From Actinernus sp. WN-2022 (taxonomy: Eukaryota; Cnidaria; Anthozoa; Actiniaria; Actinernidae), in the NCBI GenBank assembly GCA_030867875.1, contig JAOWCC010000936.1:78215032-78279031 (forward strand): 64,000 nucleotides of DNA, read 5' to 3'. Under the pieces are notes generated by a model. That model did not search any database. It was not told where the DNA came from and saw only the letters and a list, made by a program, of their open reading frames with translations. Each line of letters opens with the position of its first letter. Position 1 is the first letter of the stretch. The position numbers and the translations under genes are program-made. Of this stretch, positions 1 to 10,739 are shown in pieces.

Positions 1-195
1 GACAAATAGGTAAAAGCGTTCCAAGAGATTATGGTTCAGCTCACCCAAGCACCGGTGATGGCTTACCACAAGCAAAGTGCGGTAACCCGGATCATAACAG
101 ATGCATCGCCCATTGGCCTAGGGGCAATACTTGAATAAAAGCAAGAAGATTGATCGTATAGGCCTATCTATTATGCTAGCCGAAAGCTTACGCTA
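1..195 (+). pseudogene. Ty3/Gypsy reverse transcriptase-RNase H fragment
   Basis: Frame 3 reads through a segment typical of the end of the Gypsy reverse transcriptase and the start of RNase H, with the peptide ITDASPIGLGAIL containing the first RNase H aspartate. A stop at about 137 and a frame change before YYASRKLT show decay. The rest of RNase H is replaced by the dispersed repeat that starts near 201, and pol resumes with the integrase near 890. The 5' part of the element lies outside the window. Confidence 0.8.
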
Positions 196-200
196 GTAGG

Positions 201-727
201 TGGGCACAAACGACCATAAGAACGGCACGATTTCAATATTTAAAAACATTTTCAACGCAGACGATTGAATTTTGGTAGGTGGGTGTAGAACCGTAAAAGG
301 AATATAACCTGGTAATTTAAGCTATGGTAATACCATTATGACGTCACAATGACGTCATGTACCATTAATACGTTTCTTATAACTGTTCATTACCTCTAGA
401 AACGGAATGTTAAAATCTCCTCGTGATGAGAATGAAGGAATCGAAAACCCGATGTTGATTGGTTATGTAAATCAAAAGTTATGAAAGTTTGAATTTTGCC
501 AATTTTCCGCCAAAATTTGGCGGGAAATAAACAACACAAAAGCATTTATGAAAATATCGCTTCACTCATCTTTTAGAGTTTTAAATACTGTTGCATGACA
601 TTTTGTCCAGTCATAAAACACGTTGGTGGCTAAAATCGTATGTTTTTAGAATTTAGATTTTTTGTCCATAACCGGCTTAAAATTGAAGTCATATTTTCGA
701 CGTCATTATGACATCATATTATTTTAT
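201..727 (+). repeat. dispersed repeat, copy A, rich in TGACGTCA palindromes
   Basis: About 520 bp that match 38433-38975 in the same order. Shared blocks include a TTTTGCCAATTTTCCGCC-like segment, the cgtatgtttttagaattt segment, and TGACGTCA/ATGACGTCAT palindromes near both ends. It lies between the RNase H and integrase parts of the Gypsy pol, so it probably inserted there. I see no coding capacity and no clear terminal inverted repeat. Confidence 0.7.
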
Positions 728-839
728 ACATGTCCTTAGAAAAAAAAGCCTTTTACATACATATCTATACATATCTACTTTTATTATCCACTCCCCCGTG
801 GGACTTTTCAGAGATAATTACAATTAAATATATAATTAA

Positions 840-2257
840 TGAAGATGTTGATAAGACAGAAGCATATGGTTGTAGCATCGTAAGTGAGACAGTGCCTGCA
901 GCTTTAGTGCCCAGGCAGGTAGAAGAATCCTCAAAAGAAGACCCTACACTGCAGTTGGTGCGTGAAGCAGTGACCACAGAAAACTGGTTTCGTCTACAAG
1001 GTACTATGTACAAGACTCTCAAAGATGAGTTATGGGTCCTGGGGCAGCTGGTGATGAGAGGAAATCGCATTGTCATGCCTGAGAATCTGTGGAAACGTAC
1101 TATCAGGTTAGCTCATGAAGGCATCAAGGCATAGTTCGTACCAAGGCCAGGTTGCGAGAAAAAGTCTGATGGCCACACATGCACAAGCAAGTCGAACAAG
1201 TGATACGAGCATGCCACCCATGTCAGCTTGTAGGACAAAGAGCCAAGCAAGAGCCCATCCGATCAACAAGACTACCCGAGGGTTCATGAACCGACATTGC
1301 AGTCGACCTTCTTGACATATCAGGAGGCGATCATCTCCTAGTAGTAGTAGACCACTACTCGCGTTGGCCGGAGGTAGTTCTAGTGAAGAAAACAGATGCG
1401 CAACATGTGATAAAGTGTATGGAGGCAATGTTCAGGACACACGATCTACCGGAAAGCGTCCGTAGCGACAATGGACCACCTTTTGCATCCAAAGAATTTG
1501 AAGGGTTCTTGGACTATCTTGGAATAGTACACAAGAAAGGTGTTCCATATTGGCTTCAGAGTAACGGGGAAGTTGAACGGTGCAACGAGACTCTCCTGAA
1601 GGCTGTGAGAATTGCCAAGCTGGAAGGAAAAGATTGGAAGAGAGCTGTGTAGGAATTCCTATTCCAATACAGGACAACACCTCACACCGTGACCGGAATG
1701 TCACCAGCGGAGTTGCTGATGGGAAGGAAGTTCCGCGATAAGCTTCCGAAACTTAGAGTGCGGAGCGACCGGGCCATGCAGGCAGAAAGGCAACAACTCT
1801 TGAGGGAGAGACGCCCGTGCAAAACTACGCCAAAAGGAGTATGCTGATGAGAGAAATACAGCGCAACACAGCACCATCAACTAAGGTGATCAAGTGCTCT
1901 TGAAGCAACACATTGTCACCAAATTATGAGCCTGGACCGTACAGAGTCGTTAAAAAGGATGGTAATACTGTTCTCATAGAAGACACTGATGCAAGGAGCA
2001 AAATGTGGAACGTGGCGCACATGAGGAGATTCATTGAGCCGGAGGTTGGAAAGGCCACTGAAGAGCAAGAAGATGTGCAACCCAAGAGTGTAGAGAGATA
2101 GGAAGTAATACCACGCAATCCTGCGACTATTTCAGATACAACGGTGAAGGATCCAACACCTGCATGTGCTTCATCCTGTACCAAGCGTCTCAGATTATAT
2201 GCGACCTGCGCGCATGAGGCGAGCACCGACCTGGATGCAAGATTACGTGCATTCTTA
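840..2257 (+). pseudogene. Ty3/Gypsy integrase remnant
   Basis: Three frames together give a Gypsy integrase: the end of the HHCC zinc domain (around 1085-1240, IRACHPCQLVGQ), a DDE core (VDLLD near 1300, RSDNGPPF near 1465, NGEVERCNETL near 1565) and a C-terminal GPYRVV...DT module (1925-2040). A Trp codon has become TGA near 1182, another stop lies near 1650, and there are several frame shifts, so it is inactive. The pol end reads WMQDYVHS and its stop codon is completed only by sequence on the far side of the transposon that inserted at 2258. Confidence 0.85.
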
Positions 2258-2281
2258 TCGCCCCATGTAAGGACATCCAGA
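2258..2281 (+). repeat. left terminal inverted repeat of the 10.2-kb transposon
   Basis: 24 bp, perfect inverted match to 12416-12439. It is preceded by the TTCTTA target duplication at 2252-2257. Confidence 0.9.
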
Positions 2282-2400
2282 ATCCGTCATCCGCGATTTT
2301 TTCGGCTTGACATCCTGCATCCATCGGCTAGGCATCCAGCATCCGCCGATAAGCATCCAGCATCCAGCCACAAGCGGCATCCGTATTTTTACAGTCAGGG
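2282..2400 (+). repeat. left subterminal CATCC-rich repeats
   Basis: Irregular repeats of GCATCCAGCATCC-type words just inside the left terminal repeat. The same kind of words occur just inside the right end, and on the same strand rather than inverted. They are candidate transposase-binding sites. Confidence 0.65.
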
Positions 2401-2768
2401 GAAACCCGATATTATCTGCCGACCGCCGACTGGGAGAGACGTTTCGTTTTCCTCGTTTTACGGCCAAATCTGACGACTAGCACCTTGCTCTAGTGCAGTT
2501 GATTATTGATTGGATTTCTGTCGCGACAGAAGCCACTTCTGACACTTCACTGCACTAGGCGAAAGGGCAAGGACGTGATTGGGTCAGAAATCATTTTAAT
2601 TGACATGTTGAAACATGTCAATCATGAAATCCTCGTGGTTGAAGAACTCTCATCGATGCTTTCCGATCGAACTGCTTGGCTCGTGTCACTCGTGCTGTTT
2701 CTTCTTCTGTTTCTTTCTTGTATTCCGATTTCCCCACTCTTTCGAGACTGCAGACGAATCAGAAAGTC

Positions 2769-5700
2769 ATGGGAAAGCGTAAGCGTCCCGATCGTTCGAG
2801 GTAAATGATGATAAATCTTCAGTTTTAATGTGCTCTTGAGTCTTGTCTTGACCTTTGAGACCTAGGTTTTTAGGCGGACATTATATGGTTGAACTTTATG
2901 AATCTATTGCTCTTTTCCTGGATTGGTTTACAAGGAGTCGCAGTCCCCGAGGTCGAAAGACTGAAAAGACCAGTCAAGATAACAAGCAATCGAGGTAAAG
3001 TAGTAAAGGTTTCTTGTATTGGACGTATATATTAATTTATACATGCCGATCCTCCTGTGACCGGCAACCGCCGTTGGCTCGCGCGCCTTAGAATATCTTC
3101 GACTTATCTTATACCTGTTTACAGTAGCTATAAATCTTTATTTTCAATGGTTTTCACTTATTATTTATTTATTTTACAAACTGCAACAAAATCGAACAAA
3201 AGGTTTTACTTCATTTCTCATTCAATATTTTTTGTTTCGATTTTGTTAATATTTACAAAATAATTACATAGACGCCCTGGCACCGCAGGTAGCAGGAGCT
3301 AATCTAAGCGGGCCAAGAGTATTTATTTTATTTTGTTATTGTTGTTATTATCATTGTATAATATGTATATCTCTTGGTGACTGCCAGGATTCATCACGTG
3401 ATCATAACATGTTGCCATGACTATGCCTACTTTTCAATTTATGGGTGGTAAATATGTAGTCAACTCTTTAGGAATTGATGCAGTTTTGTGAATAATATAT
3501 CTAACCCTATTTTTTTCTCTTGGTACATTTTCCAGGTCCAAACATGCTTCATCATCCTTGAATAGGAGAGATGATAGTTCACCTGAGCCAGTTAGAAGGT
3601 GCTTACATTTTACAATATTATTATTTGCATTATTTGTGTTATTGTGAAAACAAAAAATATAGTAATCCTATTTTTTTACTTTTGGTACATTCTCCAGGTC
3701 CAAACATGCTTCATCATCCTTGAATAGGAGAGATGATAGTTCACCTGAGCCAGTTAGAAGGTGCTTACATTTTACAATATTATTATTTGCATTATTTGTG
3801 TTATTGTGAAAACAAAAAATATAGTAATCCTATTTTTTTACTTTTGGTACATTCTCCAGGTCCAAACATGCTTCATCATCCTTGAATAGGAGAGATGATA
3901 GTTCACCTGAGCCAGTTAGAAGGTGCTTACATTTTACAATATTATTATTTGCATTATTTGTGTTATTGTGAAAACAAAAAATATAGTAATCCTATTTTTT
4001 TACTTTTGGTACATTCTCCAGGTCCAAACATGCTTCATCATCCTTGAATAGGAGAGATGATAGTTCACCTGAGCCAGTTAGAAGGTGCTTACATTTTACA
4101 ATATTATTATTTGCATTATTTGTGTTATTGTGAAAACAAAAAATATAGTAATCCTATTTTTTTACTTTTGGTACATTCTCCAGGTCCAAACATGCTTCAT
4201 CATCCTTGAATAGGAGAGATGATAGTTCACCTGAGCCAGTTAGAAGGTGCTTACATTTTACAATATTATTATTTGCATTATTTGTGTTATTGTGAAAACA
4301 AAAAATATAGTAATCCTATTTTTTTACTTTTGGTACATTCTCCAGGTCCAAACATGCTTCATCATCCTTGAATAGGAGAGATGATAGTTCACCTGAGCCA
4401 GTTAGAAGGTAAGATAGTTTAACAATTCACAGTGGAACCTTGATTTCAAAATGCTTTGATTGATCTAACAATGCTATCCCTATTATGATTACATTTCTTG
4501 TCGATTTCTTGGTGTCCCAGCAGCAATGTTTTGCTCTGGAAATCCTTATATAACAAGAGTTGGTCAAAATGATGCCCTGACTTTACAACACAGTTTTGCT
4601 GCCCTGTGGCATATCATAAAATGAGGGTTCCATTTTACAATGATAATAAAACAATATTTGTTTTCAAGTTGATTGAAATAGTTTGTGATGTTTTATTATC
4701 ACATGTACACCTTTCCAGATTCAAGTGGAACATCCTCTTTCTAGAATAGCAACTATTGTTTGAGGGGGCAGGGCTTGAATCACTTTTAACTTTGACTTTT
4801 TCCACTTTGGTAATTGATTTGCATGATTTCTGTCAAGATCAAGACACTTATCTTTGCCATTACTGAAAAAGATATATTCTTTGCCAAGCAAATCAGGGCA
4901 AGAATCAAACATTGCAGTTCTAGAAATTGACTTCAGTAAGACTGGATGAGTATACCAACTGCACAATTGTTTTTATGATTCATTTTGTAGTAATTCCAGC
5001 CATGTAACAGCAAGCCAGGGAGCTGTCTGGTCCAAACCATCAGTTAGTCACTTGTCAAGGTAATGAATTAGCCACAATTTGTTTAAAATGTAAAGGCCAT
5101 CAAATGCACACTGAGAATGCCACTTTTGTATAAATCCTATCCCTCCTTTGACTCTTTGTTTCGACCTTTTTAATTTCATTAGGAAGGAATTATCAGAACA
5201 AAGCAAGCTTCACCCAAAGAAGTTAATGACCATGGACATGTTTATAACGAAACAAGGTATTTTCAAATGCTGTTTGCAATAATACCAGTAACGGAATGTT
5301 TATTTAGGATCAGTAAAGGAGATAATTGGTACTGATACGTACTGATACATTTTCATTGGCCAGCTCCTTGCGTAACTGTTTGCCGTGAGGGAAGGTCAGC
5401 AATGAGTCAGAGGAATTAATTAACTCACATTGTGAAAAGGGCCAAACAGCAGGGGGCAAAACACGATTCACTGTTCTGTTGCTCGTTGGCACTTAGCGAG
5501 AGCTATATCAGTAAGAGAAATAAAGGTACCACTGTATTAGCATTTTCGTGTGATATGAAATATATTATTTAAATCTGATCGCATCTGTCGACATTTGCTC
5601 AATAACAGAAGCAGAACCATCGAGTTGTATTCTTTTGATTTTGAGAGATAAAGTTAAACTAAAAAGGTTATGTTGTTTTCTATCTAAAGCTCAAGAAGCT

Positions 5701-7152
5701 CGTGTGTCTGGCAATGAATTTCATGTCTCTCCTCTGGAATTTAGTGCTAAGCCTGAACTGCGAAAAGAGAAAGGTATGTGAAAAGTATGTATTGTTGATA
5801 TTGTCTGTTTTAGTTGTTGCTTATCTTTGACTTGCGGCACGTGCACTACAGTTTTTGTCTTGATTCAATTTCCATTTTAAAATCAAACGCAAATGTTCTG
5901 TAGATTCTGTAGTCTGTCTGAACAAGCTTGCAATGGCGGCTGAGGATAGGAATCTACATGTATGATTTCCGTTTGACGCGCGGGCGCCCTGTGCCAAAAT
6001 TCAGAATCCTTTTTGCATTCTAAAGAATTTTCTAAAGGTATAAGTGATTGTAATTGATGTAATTCCCTTTTACTAATCAACTTGCTTTGTTTGTAAGGCG
6101 TCGAAGCCGATTTACCAGATGCTCTGAGGATCAAAATACTCATGAATCCTCCAGATGAACATGGTAACTATCCGACAGACAAGAAAAGACAATGGTATTT
6201 GAGCACTCCTGAAATCGGCGGCCTGAAACTTGCTGCAACCATTAAACTATGGAAAGAATATTTTAAAACAAATCATCATCTGAAAGTGTGTTACCACGAT
6301 GGCGAGGAATTAATGGAAATAGTGAATGATCGGGACATAAGGGAAGCATGTATGCACTTCAAAGACTGTTACTGTCGTTATGAAAACTACCAGCAGTTCT
6401 TGAAACTCTATGTAAGCGAAAAACTCCAGGATGCTGCAACCGCTGTACAGATGCAAAAGATCACAATGAATAAAGGAACGGCGAAGACAGCAGGCCAACT
6501 CTATGAGTCCTATGAGAGTGCAACTACTTCGACGCAGAGAATCGATGATACCAACGAAGGAAGAAATAGAAAAAATGAAGACAAGAGACTCGACCGAATG
6601 AAATGCAAGATCGATAGAAAGTTCAACGCACAAGAGAATAAAGCGGAAGTCATTGATAAACTGTCAGTGAAGTGCTTGAACTGTCGGACTGTCGTTAAAT
6701 TGGGAAGAGCGTACATGGTCCATAACTTCATTAAGCATTACAACAGGTGCAGCGGCAAATCTACTTCCACTGAAACAAGTAGGCAAGGGAGTATTTCAAG
6801 CCTCTTTTTGGCAATGACTGCCATTGCTCAGAACGTGTCTTCCAAAGCAAAGGAAATGGACGCAGAGTGTGATAGATTACTGTCCAACGAAGTTGAACCA
6901 CTCTGTGCTCTAGCAATAAAGGACTTGAAAAAAAGGCTAGAAGAGATCATCAAAGCGCCAGTCCGCCTTGAAGCATTGGCTACGGAACTGATTTCACTGA
7001 GTGAAGAAATCAGCGCAGAGGGGGATAATCAAGTTCTGGATATGTGCCTGGACGACTTGTTTGACGCTGGCAAAATTCGCAGGAACACAAATGAAGATGA
7101 GTCTGATGCTGAGGAATCTGTCGAGAAGGCGTCGTCAGTGGACAACAGTTGA
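2769..7152 (+). CDS. multi-exon N-terminal part of transposon protein: Ser/Arg-rich, PB1-like, zinc finger
   Basis: Exons read by splice sites and frame: 2769-2800, 2935-2994, six copies of 63 nt (3536, 3698, 3860, 4022, 4184, 4346), 4991-5059, 5183-5256, 5690-5773 and 6098-7152. Every junction keeps frame (phase 2 up to exon 5183-5256, then phase 1). The start is the first ATG, in MGKRKRPDRS, which is followed by SRSPRGRK-type basic sequence. The last exon (counted from the Met at 6142) has a PB1-like segment at residues 47-92 (LKVCYHDGEELMEIVNDRDI ... FLKLYV). A Cys/His finger follows: C178, C181, H194, H199, C203. The exon ends at TGA 7150, and the next large ORF lies in the same frame 30 nt on. 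The protein probably forms the DNA-binding and oligomerising part of a transposase. The gene model is inferred without transcript support. Confidence 0.65.
3536..4408 (+). repeat. six tandem identical mini-exons, 162-bp period
   Basis: Six copies of a 63-nt exon, separated by five 99-nt introns that look identical. Each copy is bounded by ccag and gtgctt (gtaaga after the last). Each exon encodes 21 residues (SKHASSSLNRR then DDSSPEPVRR) and is symmetric in phase 2, so any number of copies keeps the frame. The intron before the first copy differs, which shows that the repeat unit is exon plus downstream intron. Confidence 0.85.
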
Positions 7153-7182
7153 CTATATCATCAGCATAACTCGCAAGTAGAA

Positions 7183-9384
7183 ATGCTTCTTGATTTCGAA
7201 AAATTGGACGAGGCAGCAACTATGTTTACGTTTCTTACAGCTTCTGGCATTCTTCCAGAAACGCACGTTTTCTACCAGCAAGTTCATGCATTTTGTGCAA
7301 ATGCCCTGGGAGTTATTGAGGAGCAAACAATGACCAAATTGTACCCAGCATTGACTCGCCTGCAACATGCCATCCAATTCAATTGCAAGCCTCTGGCATC
7401 GTACCTGTTATCCGGTCGAGGGAAGCACGGGCAGGGGAGAAACCATTTCCAAACACCACAGGAATATGTAGCAACACACAATTTTAGTTTTCTCCATCCT
7501 CGGACTGTCACAAAAAATTCGCCACCTGCGAACATACTAAGTGAAGTTATTGTAGAAGACGTACAAATATGTATCCAGATGTGCTCTGACAAAGAATGCA
7601 TGAAGATCGAAAATGAACACGTCTGCGGCTACTTAACTTGCCTTTCAACAGATGAAATGGCGCTAAAGCCAGCCATCGAGTACGCTTCGTCTCATGGCCT
7701 AGTTGGTCTAGTGGAACCCCAGTGTCTGACTCCTCGAAATGTGGAAGAGCTCATTGAAAAGCCTAGTGAGGAAATAATAAAGTACTTGGAAACGCAAGGC
7801 TTTGTCACACAAGCGAGAGAGGTGAGGGCTGCATCCCTAGACGGAAAGGTTGATTTCCCTATTGGAGTATACTACTGTGGCAACAAAGGCAACGCTAAAT
7901 ACGTAGAACGTGTTTATGAAGACATCTTAAGAACAGCACAAAAATGTTCAAGTTGTTTGGTTTCTGAATCGGAGTGCGATTTCCATTGCTTGGAATGCTT
8001 TCACGATAAGTCGTTGTGTGACCAATGTTCTGCAGTGGGATATGTTGACTGGCATCCTCTCCTTCGTCCTTGTTACTCATGTATTGAAAACCAAGAGGTA
8101 TGTAAGCGACTATCGAATGTTGGTTGGTCAACGGACTGCGACGCGAAGCAAAAAGCATTCATGAAAATCATGCTAAGCAATGTCGACAAGTATCCGTACC
8201 AGGTACCTCTGCCAGATTGCCCGCACAATATAAAATCTGTTAGGTCGGCGGAGTTCTGGAACTGGCTTAACATCGATGGCTATCTGGTGAACGCAAGACT
8301 CCTGTTACTGCTGCGACGGCATGAGCCCGATGACGGAACTAAAAACGAAATGAAGAACTGTGTTTCCTTGAATGCCCTCCGAAACAAAGACAGGATGGAC
8401 GTTGAGACGGCTATTGAAATACACCGCAAGTGTGTCCAGGATGCGATTCCAGACGGGAAAGTCGCCGCCACCCTTGTGCCTGAACTGGAGTTCAAGTTCT
8501 GGAAGCGAAATTCTGGGCAGCCTCTGACGTACCCTCATGGGATTTGCTTTAGTGGGAAATATAGTAAACTGTTTGTATCTGACAGGGAACAGCATGCCAT
8601 CTATATGGTCGATATGCACAGTCCTTGTAACGTCACTCTTATCGCCGGCGGAATATATGTAGGACATTGCAATGGGAAAGGAAAAGATGCACAATTCAGG
8701 AGCCCCGCTGGACTTGTCTTTGTTGACAGGAAATTGTATGTTTGTGACTCTGGAAATGGTGTGATTCGTGTCCTCGATTTGCATTCCTTGTTTTGCCATG
8801 CATCGAAAATTGTTACGGAAGCTGATGACCAGGACGATACAGAGAACGAGAGTTCTGACTGCGCTACTCGACGTATACGGCATGTCAGAGTGCATGATTT
8901 TCTGCTATCGTGTGAAATGGATTTCGAAGGTCTTCTCTCGCCTGTAGCCATTTGCAGTTCGATCAGCGATGATGTACTCTATATTGCAGATATCCGCCTC
9001 CGGCAAGTGTTTGCAGTATCTGAAATCCATCAAGATGAAGAAGGGTTTAAGGGGTTCGTAGAGGAATTGTTTAGTCTGGCCGATTCAGCGTTACCAATGG
9101 CGCTTGCATGTACGCAAGATGGCAAACATCTTCTGGTGGGAGATTGCGACAAACAGTTGGGCGCCCGAATATCGGTCGTAGACATTGTAAATAGAGCAAT
9201 TGTGACAACCGTGACTGTTGCATCACCAACTGGAATTGCTGTGACATTGAATGGGAAGCTTTTTGTTTCTTCAAGTGACGATAATTGTATTTATGAGTAC
9301 CCCGTTGAAGATGTGGTTAAAGGAATTATGTTGCTGGACCAGGGACAAAGTATGGCAATAGACCTATGCATCGGGACGGTTTAG
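7183..9384 (+). CDS. DDE transposase-like core with NHL repeats (part 1)
   Basis: 733 residues, in the same frame as the exon that ends at 7152. Eleven codons separate the TGA from this Met. Residues 154-176 (LSTDEMALKP ... GLVGL) look like the first catalytic Asp region of P-element/THAP9-type transposases. Residues 344-354 (PDCPHNIKSVR) look like the second Asp region, followed by a helix (DRMDVETAIEIH). Between them is a Cys cluster (C255, C258, C265, C269, C272, C279, C282, C297, C300), probably zinc-binding. From about 446 to the end there are NHL-type repeats (PHGICFSGKYSKLFVSD, RSPAGLVFVDRKLYVCDSGN). The last blade continues in another frame at 9366. The transposase assignment rests on motif shape only. 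An NHL protein of other function, captured by the element, is the alternative. Confidence 0.6.
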   Translation: MLLDFEKLDEAATMFTFLTASGILPETHVFYQQVHAFCANALGVIEEQTMTKLYPALTRLQHAIQFNCKPLASYLLSGRGKHGQGRNHFQTPQEYVATHNFSFLHPRTVTKNSPPANILSEVIVEDVQICIQMCSDKECMKIENEHVCGYLTCLSTDEMALKPAIEYASSHGLVGLVEPQCLTPRNVEELIEKPSEEIIKYLETQGFVTQAREVRAASLDGKVDFPIGVYYCGNKGNAKYVERVYEDILRTAQKCSSCLVSESECDFHCLECFHDKSLCDQCSAVGYVDWHPLLRPCYSCIENQEVCKRLSNVGWSTDCDAKQKAFMKIMLSNVDKYPYQVPLPDCPHNIKSVRSAEFWNWLNIDGYLVNARLLLLLRRHEPDDGTKNEMKNCVSLNALRNKDRMDVETAIEIHRKCVQDAIPDGKVAATLVPELEFKFWKRNSGQPLTYPHGICFSGKYSKLFVSDREQHAIYMVDMHSPCNVTLIAGGIYVGHCNGKGKDAQFRSPAGLVFVDRKLYVCDSGNGVIRVLDLHSLFCHASKIVTEADDQDDTENESSDCATRRIRHVRVHDFLLSCEMDFEGLLSPVAICSSISDDVLYIADIRLRQVFAVSEIHQDEEGFKGFVEELFSLADSALPMALACTQDGKHLLVGDCDKQLGARISVVDIVNRAIVTTVTVASPTGIAVTLNGKLFVSSSDDNCIYEYPVEDVVKGIMLLDQGQSMAIDLCIGTV

Positions 9385-10739
9385 ATATTTGCTTCAACCA
9401 GCCGTCTGGTATTTGTAGTTTCCAAAATACCATTTTTGTTAGCGACACTGGTAACCGAGCAGTTAGGCTACTGACCTCACCGAAAGCCCTCGTGCCGCTG
9501 CAGAAGGTAATGGCAGATTATGCGATCGTGTTTGGCATAGACAAGAAATCCAAACAAGACGGCGTTAACAAGTTCGAGGATAACCTCCAGCATGTGCGAA
9601 AGGTGGTGGAGTTCTTTGGTGCTCACGAAGAGGAAGCATTCGAGCGAACCGGCAGGCGGGGTACGAATGGCCCAGATATGACAGTTTCAAAAATAACTCG
9701 GGAATCATTCTCTGTTTGTTTGGACTCACTAACGAAGCTTTCCAATGTTCTAACTGAAATCGGCAAGGAGTCTCTTCTTGACAAGATTGTATTCTACAGT
9801 CTAACCACGTTGTCTGTAGAAGGCTTTTTTAGTGGAATGCGTGCTGACCATGATATGCCGACAGTGCTGGAGTATGCTTACAAGAGGGCACGTTGTGTGG
9901 AGGATAACATGATGCGAATTTACCAGAAGGACTTCTCGTACTTCACTGGTCCAAGTTCATATTATCCAGAGAAAATTATTGCCGGCCAAGAACCACCCAA
10001 CTTATCCAATCGTCATAAAAAGAAGAGAGACAAAGGCCTTATCACAAAAGAGGACGAAGAAACAATGAAAGAGTTCGCCAGAGAATACGGTAGAGGTGTC
10101 AGACAACTGAGTGTTCGTTCAAAGACTAAGGAGCAAACTGGAACACTGCCTTACTCCATCAGCAATACACCAACCGCTATCACTCCTGTTGAGGGTAGTA
10201 ACGATATTGTTAGCGTATCCGAGGAGGGTGGTGTTGTTAGAAGAGGACAGGGTCAGGTGGTTCGGGTGAGAACTATATACCATTCTGGAGACGTTGTTTC
10301 CATTAAGCACAATAGAGCAAGAGAGACTGTTTGTTATTGGCTAGCTGTCCTGAAAGAAGATGTACATCTGAATGTGAGCACCGACGAGTTCGCAAAACCT
10401 ACACTTGTTTTCCAATGGCTTGTGCTGTCAAGTGACAACCATCTAGTGTACACGTTAGGGGAAATGTGTGATATTAATTCCCCTAAATGTATCCTAGGAA
10501 AGATTGAAAGAATCAGCGAAAACGATGGTGCATATTCACTGACACCGGAAGAGGACGTGCGTCTTACAAGACTCGCCAACGGAGACGTGATATGTGAAGA
10601 CAGTAACGAGGAAGCCGAACTGCATGACGAGGAGCTGCAGGACGTAGATGAGAGCCTACCGACGCGCCTAGAAGGTGTAAGCTCATCAGGACGTCGAACG
10701 ACTAGATTCCAGCTTCCAACACGTAGTAGGCGTCGTTAA
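9366..10739 (+). CDS. DDE transposase-like core with NHL repeats (part 2)
   Basis: 457 residues. The first 40 complete an NHL repeat (NQPSGICSFQNTIFVSDTGN), so this ORF and the preceding one are one protein split by a single -1 shift somewhere in 9321-9384. Residues 142-172 (VFYSLTTLSVEGFFSGMR ... PTVLEYAY) match the pattern around the catalytic Glu of P/THAP9-like enzymes, with E152 as the candidate. The rest (RHKKKRDKGL, then an acidic stretch and a basic RSRRR end) is unfamiliar. The stop is at 10737-10739, and an AATAAA follows at 11006. No classical -1 slippery heptamer is visible in the overlap, so a deletion is more likely than programmed shifting. Confidence 0.55.
   Translation: MHRDGLDICFNQPSGICSFQNTIFVSDTGNRAVRLLTSPKALVPLQKVMADYAIVFGIDKKSKQDGVNKFEDNLQHVRKVVEFFGAHEEEAFERTGRRGTNGPDMTVSKITRESFSVCLDSLTKLSNVLTEIGKESLLDKIVFYSLTTLSVEGFFSGMRADHDMPTVLEYAYKRARCVEDNMMRIYQKDFSYFTGPSSYYPEKIIAGQEPPNLSNRHKKKRDKGLITKEDEETMKEFAREYGRGVRQLSVRSKTKEQTGTLPYSISNTPTAITPVEGSNDIVSVSEEGGVVRRGQGQVVRVRTIYHSGDVVSIKHNRARETVCYWLAVLKEDVHLNVSTDEFAKPTLVFQWLVLSSDNHLVYTLGEMCDINSPKCILGKIERISENDGAYSLTPEEDVRLTRLANGDVICEDSNEEAELHDEELQDVDESLPTRLEGVSSSGRRTTRFQLPTRSRRR

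Noticed and set aside
3536..4408. CRISPR-like array
   Set aside because: The repeats are exon plus intron with splice consensus, the spacers are identical to each other, and the context is eukaryotic.
7120..7182. Intron removing the UGA at 7150
   Set aside because: The only donor and acceptor words nearby would define an intron of about 30 nt, too short to be credible.
9321..9384. Programmed -1 ribosomal frameshift
   Set aside because: No X XXY YYZ heptamer and no evident downstream structure in the overlap. Six other genes here show the same kind of -1 break.
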